From the NCBI RefSeq assembly GCF_000757825.1, contig NZ_CP009451.1, positions 4,464,001 to 4,528,000 on the forward strand: a stretch of 64,000 bases of DNA, given 5' to 3'. Of the stretch, positions 26,017 to 35,192 are shown piece by piece (the stretch's first letter is position 1; every line of letters starts with the position of its first letter). A model generated the notes under the pieces. The model did not search any database. It saw only the letters and a list, made by a program, of their open reading frames with translations, and had not been told where the DNA came from. A program made the translations under genes and the position numbers. The DNA comes from Cedecea neteri (GTDB lineage: Bacteria > Pseudomonadota > Gammaproteobacteria > Enterobacterales > Enterobacteriaceae).

Positions 26017-27227
26017 GCGGTTTCTCCTGTTGGGGTGTTGATAGCCTGGTTTTTACGGCGGAAGAAGCGTTTCTCCCAGCCGACGATCAGCAGATAAGCG
26101 ACGAGCAGCATCAGGTAAGTCACCAGCAGCCCGCCCAGCGGCCCAAAGGTATTCAGCAGGTTGACCTTGTCCCAGCTGGTGGCCAACGCGGGGGAAATAT
26201 CATCCCAGAACCAGGCCAGCAGCGTAGAGCCAATAACGTTGCCCAGGCCAACCCACCAGTAGTGCACCTGGCCTTCAACCGCGCGATACATCCAGCCGGT
26301 TTCACAGCCACCGGCCAGCACGATGCCAAAGCCAAACAGCAGGCCACCGATAACCGCATTCGGCCCTGCCCACATGATTTTGGCTTCCACGCCGAGCTGC
26401 ACATAGCTGAAGATGCCAATCGCGCTGACCGCCATTCCCAGAATAATGGCTTTTGCCATGTGGGTACGCCCGGTTATCCACATATCGCGGAAGGCCGAGG
26501 TAAAGCAGATCTGCGCGCGTTCGATAAGCAGCCCAAAGCCGACGCCAAACAGCATAGCCAGGCCCAGCTTCGGCTGGTTGATGGCGGTTAAACCGCCCCA
26601 GCCCAGCATGCCGATAAACACCAGCATCCCCATGCGGAAGCGGCGCTTAGCGCGGTCTGGCTGCTGCGTCAGCGGTGAGGCAGCGGAAACTTTTTGCAGC
26701 TTAACCGGGATGCGGAACATCGGCAGCAGGGTGAAGCGAGCGCCAAACCAGCAGCCGATGGCGGTTGCCAGGGCGAAGAACCACGCGTGCAGCGAGAACT
26801 GAGGGATCCCGGTAAAGAAAGCCGCGAGGTTGCAGCCCATCGCAAGCCTTGCGCCAAAGCCGGCAATGATGCCGCCGAGCACCGCCTGAATGATGCGGAT
26901 ACGGTGCTGAGGCAGGCGCAGCTTAACGTTGTTGGCCCACAGCGCCGCCGCGAAGCAGCCGCCAAACATGCCGAGGATCATCATGCCGTCGATGCGGGTT
27001 AACGGGCTGCCGTCGAGGTGGATGAGCTTGTAGTAACCCCATTCTTCGGCGTGAACGCCCATCAGCTGTAGCAGCTGGCCGCCCCAGCGGGTGAATTCGC
27101 CGGTGACCGCCCAGAAGGTGCCGGTGATGCCGAAGTAGTAGGTGGAGAGGATCCCGGCCGCTATCACGGCGGGCATCGGTTTCCAGAAGGTAATGAGATA
27201 TTGCTGTTTGAAGGAGTGCCAGGTCAT
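26013..27227 (-). CDS. yedE: YeeE/YedE-family membrane transporter YedE
   Basis: Inner-membrane protein of the YeeE/YedE family, 404 residues (E. coli 401), with many hydrophobic segments. It carries the family Cys-containing motifs MGCNLAAFFTG, ERAQICFTSAFRDMW and GGCETGWMYRAVEGQ. YeeE of this family imports thiosulfate, whereas YedE/FdhT members are associated with selenium metabolism. It is operonic with yedF. Confidence 0.93.
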   Translation of the reverse strand: MTWHSFKQQYLITFWKPMPAVIAAGILSTYYFGITGTFWAVTGEFTRWGGQLLQLMGVHAEEWGYYKLIHLDGSPLTRIDGMMILGMFGGCFAAALWANNVKLRLPQHRIRIIQAVLGGIIAGFGARLAMGCNLAAFFTGIPQFSLHAWFFALATAIGCWFGARFTLLPMFRIPVKLQKVSAASPLTQQPDRAKRRFRMGMLVFIGMLGWGGLTAINQPKLGLAMLFGVGFGLLIERAQICFTSAFRDMWITGRTHMAKAIILGMAVSAIGIFSYVQLGVEAKIMWAGPNAVIGGLLFGFGIVLAGGCETGWMYRAVEGQVHYWWVGLGNVIGSTLLAWFWDDISPALATSWDKVNLLNTFGPLGGLLVTYLMLLVAYLLIVGWEKRFFRRKNQAINTPTGETA

Positions 27228-27422
27228 TGTTTTCGCCTCTGAACTCAGAAGAACGTGCCGCCAGGAGCGGAAGAGGGCGCGATCATACGCCTATCTTTTT
27301 TGCTTAACAGGCTGAAAAGACGAAAAATCAATCTGGATCAATTTTTATGCCTCGGGAGGAAGTGCTGGCAGGCCCAGGGCTTTAATGCCAAAATTATTTT
27401 TTCTCCGCAGTCAGGATAGACG

Positions 27423-27848
27423 ATGAAGAAGCTTTTAGTATTGGCGGCGCTGGTGGCACTGAGCGGCTGCGTCGAGGTTAGAGATTATGGGCAGGTGGTG
27501 CGTACCGAGGCACCGGCAGGCATGGCAGGCTACTGGCAGTCCAGCGGGCCGCAGAGCGAGCTGGTGAGCCCGGAGGCCATTGCCTCGCTGGTCGTCACGC
27601 CTGAAGGTGATACCCTTGATTGCCGCCAGTGGCAGCGGGTGATTGCGGTTCCGGGTAAGCTGACGCATTTATCTGGCGATCTGCGTAACGTGACCGTTAA
27701 GCGTGAAATTTACGGCATCGAGCGTAACGGGGATACGCTGGAATATGCGGGCATGACTTTGAAGCGCGTGGATCGTTTGACGACCGAGTGCGCTGATTAC
27801 CTGGCGAAAAATCCTTTGGGTGGGAAGTTATCCAAAGAGAAAAAATAA
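27423..27848 (+). CDS. yedD: Lipoprotein YedD
   Basis: A 141-residue predicted outer-membrane lipoprotein (E. coli YedD 137). The signal peptide MKKLLVLAALVALSGC ends in the lipobox LSGC, with Cys16 as the lipidated residue. The conserved body contains YWQSSGPQSELVSPEAIASL and DTLDCRQWQRVIA. It is divergent from yedE and followed by a GC-rich palindrome that probably ends transcription. Confidence 0.93.
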   Translation: MKKLLVLAALVALSGCVEVRDYGQVVRTEAPAGMAGYWQSSGPQSELVSPEAIASLVVTPEGDTLDCRQWQRVIAVPGKLTHLSGDLRNVTVKREIYGIERNGDTLEYAGMTLKRVDRLTTECADYLAKNPLGGKLSKEKK

Positions 27849-27893
27849 GGCCCCTCACCCTAACCCTCTCCCCAAAGGGGCGAGGGGATTTTA
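27849..27893 (+). terminator. Palindromic terminator-like repeat after yedD
   Basis: CCCCTCACCCTAACCCTCTCCCC, AAA, GGGGCGAGGGGATTTTATT. A GC-rich stem followed by a T-rich tail. The same CCCTCACCC...GAGGG style is found at 10703-10789 and 28104-28202. Confidence 0.7.
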
Positions 27894-27986
27894 TTGTGCA
27901 AATGTTTGGTTATGATTTCATTCGCTCACTCTTTTTAGGCTGTCTTGTCGATATTAATCCTAAGGCTTTTGCAGGATTGGCGACAG

Positions 27987-28474
27987 TTCCGTTCACTTCC
28001 AAACAAGTTTCATATGCTGCCATTGCACTGGTGAACGTGTCCGGGGTATAACGCCATCCCCCGGACAGCCCCGGCGCCCGGCGAGAGCCGGGAGGCAATT
28101 CAACCCTCACCCCGGCCCTCTCCCAGAGGGAGAGGGGGAAAACAGACGATGGGGAACATTGTTTATTCCCTCTCCCTTCCAGGGAGAGGGTTAGGGTGAG
28201 GGTAAAAATAAGAAGCGAGGCACGGTTCCGGCTTAAATCGCCTCCGTTTTCTCTCCGACTGACCAGGGGCCGGGCGTCGGGAACGGCCGGAGGCTGAGAG
28301 CGTCGGGAACGCATCTCAGCCGACCCAGGACTGGGAGATAAAACGGAGGTCTGCCGCTTCAGCGGTCGATTTATTTGGCCGGGAGTCCGGGTTCTTAGGG
28401 GAGTGACGGTGACTCCCCTAAGACGTTCACCGGTACGGGAGCTACAGAAAACACTGCACAGGAAGTGAACGGAA
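27987..28474 (-). repeat. Structured repeat element, copy B (perfect 14-bp terminal inverted repeats)
   Basis: A 488-bp element bounded by TTCCGTTCACTTCC (27987-28000) and its perfect inverse GGAAGTGAACGGAA (28461-28474). Read on the minus strand it has the same order as copy A (1708-2130). Its first hairpin reads CTTAGGGGAGT/ACTCCCCTAAG against CTCGGGGAAGT/ACTTCCCCGAG in copy A, so the pairing is kept while bases differ. The other arm has a hairpin CCGGGG with loop ATAACGCCAT, also present in copy A. It also contains the palindromic module 28104-28202, which copy A lacks. A 193-codon ORF drawn across it is an artefact. Confidence 0.85.
28104..28202 (-). repeat. Palindromic module nested in repeat copy B
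   Basis: CCCTCACCC...GGGAGAGGG and CCCTCTCCC...GGGTGAGGG flank a linker that contains GGGGAACATTGTTTATTCCC. It is nearly identical to 10703-10789. It accounts for most of the length difference between copies A and B. Confidence 0.75.
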
Positions 28475-28541
28475 TCTTTATCCAGCGCCACATAATTGTG
28501 GGTATTAATGATTAATAGGCAATGCGCCAGGTGAAGCTAAA

Positions 28542-30029
28542 TCACAACACATCCTCCAGCACCCAAACGCTGACGCTTCCACCGTTACAGGCAAAGGTTG
28601 CGCTCCCGCTTTTATCGGTATGCACCGTTTCTTCGCGGTTACCCAGGTAATCACGCCAGTTTTTTTCGCCGAAGTTTTCGCCTAATGTGACGGTTTTCTC
28701 GCCGTCATCACCGTTGGACATGATAACCACGCAGCCCGGCGCTTCTGCCGTGCCGCTGCGGCTAAAGCCAATGCAGTTAGGGTGATCGAACCACAAAGTC
28801 TGCACGCCGTGGGCAAAGCGCTCCCTGGCATGAATCAGGTCATCCAGTTGCTCAATGACCGGCATGTCGATGTGGTAGTTCTGGCCGTCTCCGCCTTCAT
28901 CGTCGTAGCTCGCGCCGAACAGATCAGGGTAGAACACCGACGGCACGCCATTTTCACGCAGCAGGATCAGCGCATAGGCCAGCGGCTTAAACCAGGCCTC
29001 TACGGGGGCCTCAAGCGCCTGTAGCGGCTGCGTGTCGTGGTTAGCCACCAGCGTGACGGCGTGGAACGGATCGGCTTCAACCAGCGTACCGGTGAAAATC
29101 TGGCTCATGTCATAGTCGCGGCCAAGCCTCGATGCCTCATGGAATTTCATCTGCAGCGGGGTGTCAAACAGCATCGTTTTGCCCTCGACCTGAGATATGT
29201 ATTCCTGCAGTTTGTCCACTTCATGTGACCAGTATTCGGCCACGATAAACAGCGGCTGTTCCGCCACCTGCTGGACGTGCTCAATCCACTCTTTGTAAAA
29301 CCAGGCGGGGATGTGTTTGACCGCATCCAGCCGGAAGCCGTTGCAGTGTGTTTGCTCCATGACCCAGCGTGCCCAGTACTTTAGCTCTTCGGTCACCGCG
29401 TGGTTGCGAAAGTCGATATTTTCGCCCATCAGGTAGTCGAAATTGCCCAGCTCGTCGTCAACCTGGTCGTTCCAGCCTTCGCCGGTGTAGTCGTTGATGA
29501 TTTTAAAAATGCCGTCTTCGTCGGGGTTTTCAATGTGGTCTACGCCGTTAAAGCATTTGTAGTCCCAGATAAACTGCGAGTATTGCCCTGCGCGGGCGGG
29601 GAAGGTGTAGCGCGTCCAGGCCTCACATTCTATGACCTCCGGCGAGATGTCGTTGCGGTTGTCTTCGTTGACCCTGTTGACGCGGATCCGCTCTTTTTCA
29701 TCGGCGCCCATTTTGTGGTTGACGACGACGTCCAGCAGCACAGAGATATTGTTGTCCCGAAGGGCGTTTATCGCCGACAGCAGCTGGGTTTTATCCCCAT
29801 ACTTGGTAGGCACGCTGCCTTTTTGGTCGAATTCGCCGAGGTCGAAAAGATCGTAGCAGTCGTAGCCCACCGAATAGCCGCCAGCGCTGCCTTTATAGGC
29901 GGGAGGGAGCCAGACCATGTTGATGCCGATGTCGCTGAGGCTGGCCGCACGGTCTGCGACTTCTGACCAAAGCGTTCCGTCGCCGGGGGAATACCAGTGG
30001 AAAAACTGTAACAGGGTGGGGTTAGTCAT
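28542..30029 (-). CDS. amyA: Cytoplasmic alpha-amylase AmyA
   Basis: GH13 alpha-amylase that hydrolyses alpha-1,4-glucans in the cytoplasm (no signal peptide). It has 495 residues, the E. coli length. Family regions: I DVVVNH (100-105), [11 protein letters not shown] with nucleophile Asp235, III VAEYW with acid/base Glu265, [10 protein letters not shown] with Asp332. It faces away from fliT with about 70 bases between, the same neighbourhood as in E. coli. Confidence 0.97.
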   Translation of the reverse strand: MTNPTLLQFFHWYSPGDGTLWSEVADRAASLSDIGINMVWLPPAYKGSAGGYSVGYDCYDLFDLGEFDQKGSVPTKYGDKTQLLSAINALRDNNISVLLDVVVNHKMGADEKERIRVNRVNEDNRNDISPEVIECEAWTRYTFPARAGQYSQFIWDYKCFNGVDHIENPDEDGIFKIINDYTGEGWNDQVDDELGNFDYLMGENIDFRNHAVTEELKYWARWVMEQTHCNGFRLDAVKHIPAWFYKEWIEHVQQVAEQPLFIVAEYWSHEVDKLQEYISQVEGKTMLFDTPLQMKFHEASRLGRDYDMSQIFTGTLVEADPFHAVTLVANHDTQPLQALEAPVEAWFKPLAYALILLRENGVPSVFYPDLFGASYDDEGGDGQNYHIDMPVIEQLDDLIHARERFAHGVQTLWFDHPNCIGFSRSGTAEAPGCVVIMSNGDDGEKTVTLGENFGEKNWRDYLGNREETVHTDKSGSATFACNGGSVSVWVLEDVL

Positions 30030-30098
30030 CTCGTCCGTGCTCCAGAAGTCATTTAGCTGACCTCTGGAGTATGGAATAAGAAACGTGATTCAGCAGGT

Positions 30099-30461
30099 TT
30101 ACTGATTCAAATCGCTCGGCATCAGGACGTTGCCGGAAAGAAATCCGTAGGTATTGTTCAGCGACTTTTGACGACCGCTTTGGTCAATAAGATCTCGTAA
30201 CTCATTAAGCCTGCTATGAAGCAGCGTTTTGATCTGATTTTCATTAGTGAGAATCATATCGAGTAACGCCTTTGCTTCTTCCTGGCTTCTGTTGCTGGCC
30301 TGAGCGATGGGATTATTAGCAATCGCCTCCACCAGCTGTACGTACTTTACTTCTTGTTCAATCAACTCATCCCACTTTCCAGAATGAGCAAGGTCAAGCA
30401 TGGTTTGACTGAGGGCATGAAGGGCATACCACTCATTTAGGGATGAGATGAAATCATTCAT
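30099..30461 (-). CDS. fliT: Flagellar chaperone FliT
   Basis: Export chaperone for the cap protein FliD and inhibitor of FlhDC. It has 120 residues (E. coli 121) from ATG 30461, which overlaps the fliS stop as TGATG. The upstream frame to 30509 is a shadow of fliS. All-helical, starting MNDFISSLNEWYALHALSQT, with QIKTLLHSRLNELRDLI near the C-terminus. Confidence 0.94.
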   Translation of the reverse strand: MNDFISSLNEWYALHALSQTMLDLAHSGKWDELIEQEVKYVQLVEAIANNPIAQASNRSQEEAKALLDMILTNENQIKTLLHSRLNELRDLIDQSGRQKSLNNTYGFLSGNVLMPSDLNQ

Positions 30462-30871
30462 CAGATAGCATCCTGAAATGTAGAGGAAGAGGGGCCGATT
30501 TGTTTCCATGCATCTGCAATATTGGCGAGCAATTGCTCTACTTCGCTGATTGCGTCGGCATCATTACGCAAGTTAGCGTGCAGGAGACGCCGCACCATAT
30601 AGTCATAAAGATTCGCAAGGTTACCGGGAAGTTCCCCTCCGATATCCATATTCAGACCTGCTTTTAGTCCGTTATCAATGATGTTAATGGCTTTGGAGAG
30701 CGCCTCTCCCTTTTGTGGCATTTGCCCCTGTTCCAGAAACAGGCGGGCTCGTACAAGGGCACTGAGTGCCCCGTCGAACAGCATGACCACGAGCTGGTGT
30801 GGACTGGCACTCATAACGGCGCTTTCCAGACCGACCTGTTGATAGGCTTGTACACCAGAACTCTTGTACAT
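30461..30871 (-). CDS. fliS: Flagellin chaperone FliS
   Basis: Four-helix chaperone that holds flagellin subunits before export. It has 136 residues, as in E. coli. Starts MYKSSGVQAYQQVGLESAVM; contains SPHQLVVMLFDGALSALVRA and LYDYMVRRLLHANLRND, the FliC-binding face. It lies 9 bases after fliD. Confidence 0.97.
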   Translation of the reverse strand: MYKSSGVQAYQQVGLESAVMSASPHQLVVMLFDGALSALVRARLFLEQGQMPQKGEALSKAINIIDNGLKAGLNMDIGGELPGNLANLYDYMVRRLLHANLRNDADAISEVEQLLANIADAWKQIGPSSSTFQDAI

Positions 30872-30880
30872 ATTACATCC

Positions 30881-32302
30881 TTAACTTTTGTTGAACTGCT
30901 GCGCCAGGTAGTTCCCCGTATTGGTCATCTGGCTGACGAGGTTTGCCAGGGAAGTAAACTGAGCCTTATAGCGAGCCATGGTGGCGTCGATACTGTCGCT
31001 CATATCCTGTTTACGATCTGCTACAGTTTTCAATGTTGAGGTCAGGCCATCCTGCGCGTTTTTAATAACCCCGGCGTTGATGGAACTGGTGCTCAGCATG
31101 TTGTTCAGTTTGGTGTCCAGCTGGGTTGCAAAACCGGTGGTTTTGCCGTCACCCACGAAGTAGTTGATCACGCCCTGTGGGTTATCACTCAGCGCTTTAG
31201 TCAGCTTGGCGTCATCCACTTTCAGCGCGCTGGAGCCATCAGGTGCCAGCACCGGATCCTGGCTAATCCCTAGCTGCGCCATAATGCTGAAATCGCCGCC
31301 CTGAACCTGCGTCAGCATGCTGCGAATATCAGCCTGAATACCGCGAACGGTGCTGTCGCCGACCAGCGCGCCGTTGCTGCTATCCTGTGCCGCACCCGGC
31401 GTCACTTTCACATACTTGGTGACGGTCGCAATCGTTGACTGCAGGGTGTTATAGGCTTTTACCCAATCGTTAATGACTTTTTTGCTGGCATCGGTTGTGC
31501 GCGTCACGCTCAGCGTTTCGTCGGCGGTGCTTTTTGCTTTCAGGTTCAGGGTTACGCCTGGCATAGCATCGCTAATGGTATTGCTCTGACGCTCAATCAC
31601 CACGCCGTTTACCGAGACTTTGGCATTTTGCGACGGCGTTTGCTCGCTCAACGCGCCAGATTTGGTGGCAGAGTTGTAGCCAATCACGCCCTGTAGCTGG
31701 TCGTCACCGGTGACGGTCACGGTCATATCTGAATTAGCGCCGGTGCTCTTGGACGTCAGCATCAGGCGGTAATCACCATCGTTGGCTTTAACGACGGAGG
31801 CTGAAACATTTCCGTTGGCCCCATTGATCGCTTTCGCAATACCGTTTAAAGAGGTATCAGAATCGGAAAGCGTCACGTTCAGTGGGGTCGTCGTCCCAGG
31901 CTGCGTGATGGTAAGCGTACGCGTTCCGCCCGTCGTCGCCCCTTGCTGTGCAGTGTTGCTGGCGATACTGCCGGACATTAATACCTGGCCTTTCGCCAGC
32001 TGCTGTACGTTAACCGTATAGTCAGAAAGAATGGCATCGCTGGTCGTCGTGGCACTGAATGCAGTGTTCGTGCTGCTCACGGACGTTGCCAGCAGGGCAC
32101 CGCTTTTGGTCAGCGCTGCCGTCGCCGTTTCCAGACCCGATATCGCCGTTTTTAATTGACCAAAGGCACTAAACTGAGCTTGATAAGTTTTGGTCTGCGT
32201 ATCAAAAATGGTTAATTTTGTCTGCTCTGCCGTATAAAGCTTATCGTAAGTGTCCTGGAGGTTCAGGGTCGTGCCTGCTCCAAGGCTAGAGATCGATGCC
32301 AT
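30881..32302 (-). CDS. fliD: Filament cap protein FliD
   Basis: Secreted cap protein at the filament tip that folds incoming flagellins into place. It has 473 residues (E. coli 468). The N-terminal MASISSLGAGTTLNLQDTYD and C-terminal coiled-coil regions (SSINAGVIKNAQDGLTSTLK, ARYKAQFTSLANLVSQM) are conserved; the middle varies. First gene of fliDST, with a near-perfect sigma-28 promoter 38 bases upstream, divergent from fliC. Confidence 0.96.
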   Translation of the reverse strand: MASISSLGAGTTLNLQDTYDKLYTAEQTKLTIFDTQTKTYQAQFSAFGQLKTAISGLETATAALTKSGALLATSVSSTNTAFSATTTSDAILSDYTVNVQQLAKGQVLMSGSIASNTAQQGATTGGTRTLTITQPGTTTPLNVTLSDSDTSLNGIAKAINGANGNVSASVVKANDGDYRLMLTSKSTGANSDMTVTVTGDDQLQGVIGYNSATKSGALSEQTPSQNAKVSVNGVVIERQSNTISDAMPGVTLNLKAKSTADETLSVTRTTDASKKVINDWVKAYNTLQSTIATVTKYVKVTPGAAQDSSNGALVGDSTVRGIQADIRSMLTQVQGGDFSIMAQLGISQDPVLAPDGSSALKVDDAKLTKALSDNPQGVINYFVGDGKTTGFATQLDTKLNNMLSTSSINAGVIKNAQDGLTSTLKTVADRKQDMSDSIDATMARYKAQFTSLANLVSQMTNTGNYLAQQFNKS

Positions 32303-32339
32303 TGATGTCTTCCTTTAAGTCGCTGGTAGTTTCATTAAC

Positions 32340-32366
32340 TTATCGGCTGACTCGGTGAAAAGTTTA
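32340..32366 (-). promoter_or_regulatory. Sigma-28 (FliA) promoter of fliDST
   Basis: Minus strand: TAAACTTT, 11 bases, GCCGATAA. One mismatch from the sigma-28 consensus TAAAGTTT-N11-GCCGATAA. It ends about 38 bases before the fliD start. Confidence 0.9.
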
Positions 32367-32603
32367 CAGCCAGGTAAAAAAAATAATCAGCCGAATAGCA
32401 GGCCGCGGATCGGCCTTATATGACGATTGTCGGAAAAGACGCCTTCATTAATAGCGTGGCTGATGGGCCTTAGTGGCGCAAAGATATATTTTCGAACGGG
32501 CAATAAACGCATTATAAAAGTGTAAGGAAGGTGAGGTCAGGAACCAAGGGTGAAATTAATTTCCTTTTAATTCAATGGGTTGAATTTTTTTTATCATTAA
32601 ATC

Positions 32604-32630
32604 TAAAGTTGGAACAGAGGGCGTCGATAA
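32604..32630 (+). promoter_or_regulatory. Sigma-28 (FliA) promoter of fliC
   Basis: TAAAGTTG, 11 bases, GTCGATAA. Two mismatches from the sigma-28 consensus, 73 bases before the fliC start. Confidence 0.88.
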
Positions 32631-32702
32631 CCTTGTTGACGGTGAGAGACGCCGTGAGTGTTAGGCACCGAACCTAAACCCAATTTTTAAGGAATTAATA
32701 CT

Positions 32703-33540
32703 ATGTCCGTAATCAATACTAACCTGCTGTCCCTGACTACTCAGAACAACCTGAGCAAATCTCAGTCTTCACTGGGTACCGCTATCGAGCGTCTGTCTTC
32801 CGGTATGCGTATCAACAGCGCGAAAGACGATGCTGCTGGTCAGGCGATTGCCAACCGTATGACTTCCCAGGTTAAGGGTATGACTCAGGCGGCCTCGTAA
32901 CGCTAACGACGGTATCTCTCTGGTTCAGACCGCTGAAGGTAACCTGAACGAGATCAACACCAACTTACAGCGTATCCGTGAACTGTCCCTGCAGGCTGCT
33001 ACCGATACCAACGGCACCACTGACCTGAAATCTATCCAGACTGAAATCACCCAGCGTCTGTCTGAAATCGACCGTATCTCTGGCGGTGCTTCTTTCAACG
33101 GCAAAAACCTGCTGGACGGTTCTGTCTCTACTGGTCTGAATATCCAGGTTGGCGCTAACACCACCTCTAACGATACCATCGTTATCGGCAGCGACTCTCT
33201 GATCAACGCCTCTTCCGCTAGCCTGAGCGCTGGCCTGAGCACCGCGATCACCGACCACTCAACTGCACAGGCTGTTGTTTCTGCTGCTGATGCTGCTATC
33301 GCGAAAATCGATACCGCACGTTCTAACATGGGTGCGATTCAGAACCGTTTCGAATCCACTATCAACAACCTGAACAACTCCATCACCAACCTGTCTGCTG
33401 CTCAGTCCCGTATCCAGGACGCTGACTACGCGACCGAAGTATCCAACATGAGCCGTGCGCAGATCCTGCAGCAGGCTGGTACTTCCGTACTGTCTCAGGC
33501 AAACCAGGTTCCACAGGCAATGCTGTCCCTGCTGCGTTAA
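32703..33540 (+). pseudogene. fliC: Flagellin FliC, very short and frameshifted
   Basis: Filament subunit. Residues 1-64 ([20 protein letters not shown] to MTQAA) read normally, then TAA at 32898-32900 stops translation. The expected [10 protein letters not shown] follows in the next frame (cgtaacgctaacgac) and runs to MLSLLR at 33540. One extra base near 32893-32895 breaks the gene. Repaired, the protein has about 278 residues, only the D0 and D1 domains, against about 495 in E. coli or Salmonella. It has its own sigma-28 promoter and a terminator. If the insertion is real the strain makes no FliC filament; if it is an assembly error, the flagellin is a minimal type, with a Ser/Thr-rich centre, next to a glycosylation island. 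Confidence 0.93.
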
Positions 33541-33561
33541 TTTCGCAGGCCGCTACAAGAA

Positions 33562-33589
33562 AGGTTGCTGGAAACAGCAGCCTTTTTTT
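33562..33589 (+). terminator. Terminator after fliC
   Basis: AGGTTGCTG, GAAA, CAGCAGCCT followed by seven T. A strong Rho-independent terminator. Confidence 0.88.
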
Positions 33590-33740
33590 GTTTTTGTCGA
33601 AAATAGCGGGCAGCAGGGCTTTTTTAATATGAAGGATAAGGCGTTAATTTCGGTTTTGTTCAGCGCATTATGCCTACTGCTCGAGTGCTAGCATCAGACA
33701 ATCACCCGTCTGGCAAAATAGTGCAATCTAAAGGACAGTT

Positions 33741-35168
33741 ATGAACAGTTTCTCCCGCACTCGGGCCCTGCATCAATATTACCGCGATCTGTTTACCCGT
33801 GCGATTCACCTGCCTGAAGCCGATGCTTTACCCGCGTGGCTGGTGACGGAAGTCCTGAATTTTGCCAATTCTGATTTTGCCGCTCTCGAAGATAAATTAA
33901 ACCAGGCGCAGACCGGACTTAACCCAGAAAAAGACAGAGCGCTCAAGCTGATGACGCGGGCGATTATTCTGGCCAATGCGGCGCTCTACAAACGGCCTGG
34001 AGAAAAGTCTACGGCGGTTGAAGCGGCGAATGTTGAAAAAATAACGCAATTTATCGTTGAGGCACTGAAGCTCGACGGGAATAAAAACTATCTGGTTGCA
34101 GCCGTTCAAATTCTATTTCGTATTAATGAAATCAATTCTACCGTTTTCCTTATTTCTAATAATCTTTCCGAGCTCAGTGATTCACCGGTCGCGTTAAAAA
34201 TCTTATTGCTTATCTGTCTGATGGAAGAAGATTTTAATCAGGCTTATGTCATTATTCAGCAGCTTACCGAGAATATGGCGCTGATAGGCGAAGATCCTAT
34301 GGCGCTGCTGATGGTCGTCACGACTATCTACAAACTGGGTGGCCGCCCGGATTCCTTTATCGATTTTAGCCCGTTAGCCGTGCACGACTGGCAGCCTGAC
34401 GCTGGCCGCTATAGCTGGTTAATTGAGCCGGCAAACAATCATAAAACGACCGTGCTGGTTGGGTGTGATAAAGCCTATTTTACCGCCCATGGCCTGCCGC
34501 TGCTGCTCTCCCTCTTCGACACCAATCGCAACGAGCTCAACGTTCATTTCCATATTTATAACTGCGATGCTGGCCTGGCGCAGCAAATTGCTTCGCTCCA
34601 CGAGGCGATGCCCGAGCTGGCTATTTCCTTAAGCAGCGAGACGTTTAATCCAGGCGCGGCCGACAGAGCACACTTCGCCAGCCGTCGGCTGGTCTTTTTG
34701 TCACATGCGCTGGAAAAACTGACTTCTCCTGTGCTGTTGCTCGACGCCGATAGCCTCGTCAGAAAGTCGTGGGCAGAGGTGAAGGGGCAGTTAGACGCCA
34801 AAGATTTGCTGCTGACCTGGGATGACAGGGCGCCGTTCTGGGAATCAATTCTGGCGGCATGTCTCTATTGTGAAGGGGGCGAGCTGTCGACGAAATACCT
34901 GGCAGCCGTTGCCCGGTTTATCGATCTCAATTTGCAAAACAACAACGCCGAATGGTTCCTCGATCAGGTGGCGCTGGCCGTCGTAGAAAATGAGCTTAGC
35001 GCGCTGGAAAAAATGGCGATAGGCCGCGTTCAGGTGGACACGCTGGTGGATGCGGAACACGGCGAGGATGCGTTTAGCTGGGTACTGAGTCGCTCCGATG
35101 CCGAGAGCGAAGAGTATCGTCGATACAAAGCGTCGCTGTTGGAAAAGTACCGCGCGTTAATCGGTTGA
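33741..35168 (+). CDS. Glycosyltransferase with helical N-terminal domain (flagellin-modification island)
   Basis: A 475-residue cytoplasmic protein. The first about 225 residues are alpha-helical and TPR-like. The rest resembles a GT-A-type (GT8-like) glycosyltransferase: TTVLVGCDKAYFTAHGLPLL at the nucleotide-sugar end and the metal-binding DxD motif as Asp335-Ala-Asp337 in SPVLLLDADSLV. I cannot name the exact family. It starts at ATG 33741 behind AAAGGACAGTT and is the first gene after fliC. 24 bases separate it from the large OGT fusion. By place it is predicted to add or extend a sugar on flagellin. Confidence 0.75.
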   Translation: MNSFSRTRALHQYYRDLFTRAIHLPEADALPAWLVTEVLNFANSDFAALEDKLNQAQTGLNPEKDRALKLMTRAIILANAALYKRPGEKSTAVEAANVEKITQFIVEALKLDGNKNYLVAAVQILFRINEINSTVFLISNNLSELSDSPVALKILLLICLMEEDFNQAYVIIQQLTENMALIGEDPMALLMVVTTIYKLGGRPDSFIDFSPLAVHDWQPDAGRYSWLIEPANNHKTTVLVGCDKAYFTAHGLPLLLSLFDTNRNELNVHFHIYNCDAGLAQQIASLHEAMPELAISLSSETFNPGAADRAHFASRRLVFLSHALEKLTSPVLLLDADSLVRKSWAEVKGQLDAKDLLLTWDDRAPFWESILAACLYCEGGELSTKYLAAVARFIDLNLQNNNAEWFLDQVALAVVENELSALEKMAIGRVQVDTLVDAEHGEDAFSWVLSRSDAESEEYRRYKASLLEKYRALIG

Positions 35169-35192
35169 GTCAGAGTTTAATTTCTCAAAATA

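Noticed and set aside
27910..28491. A 193-codon minus-strand ORF
   Set aside because: It lies across repeat copy B and the nested palindromic module. The same peptide segments appear from copy A in the opposite window strand. The open frame follows from low stop content in GC-rich repeats.
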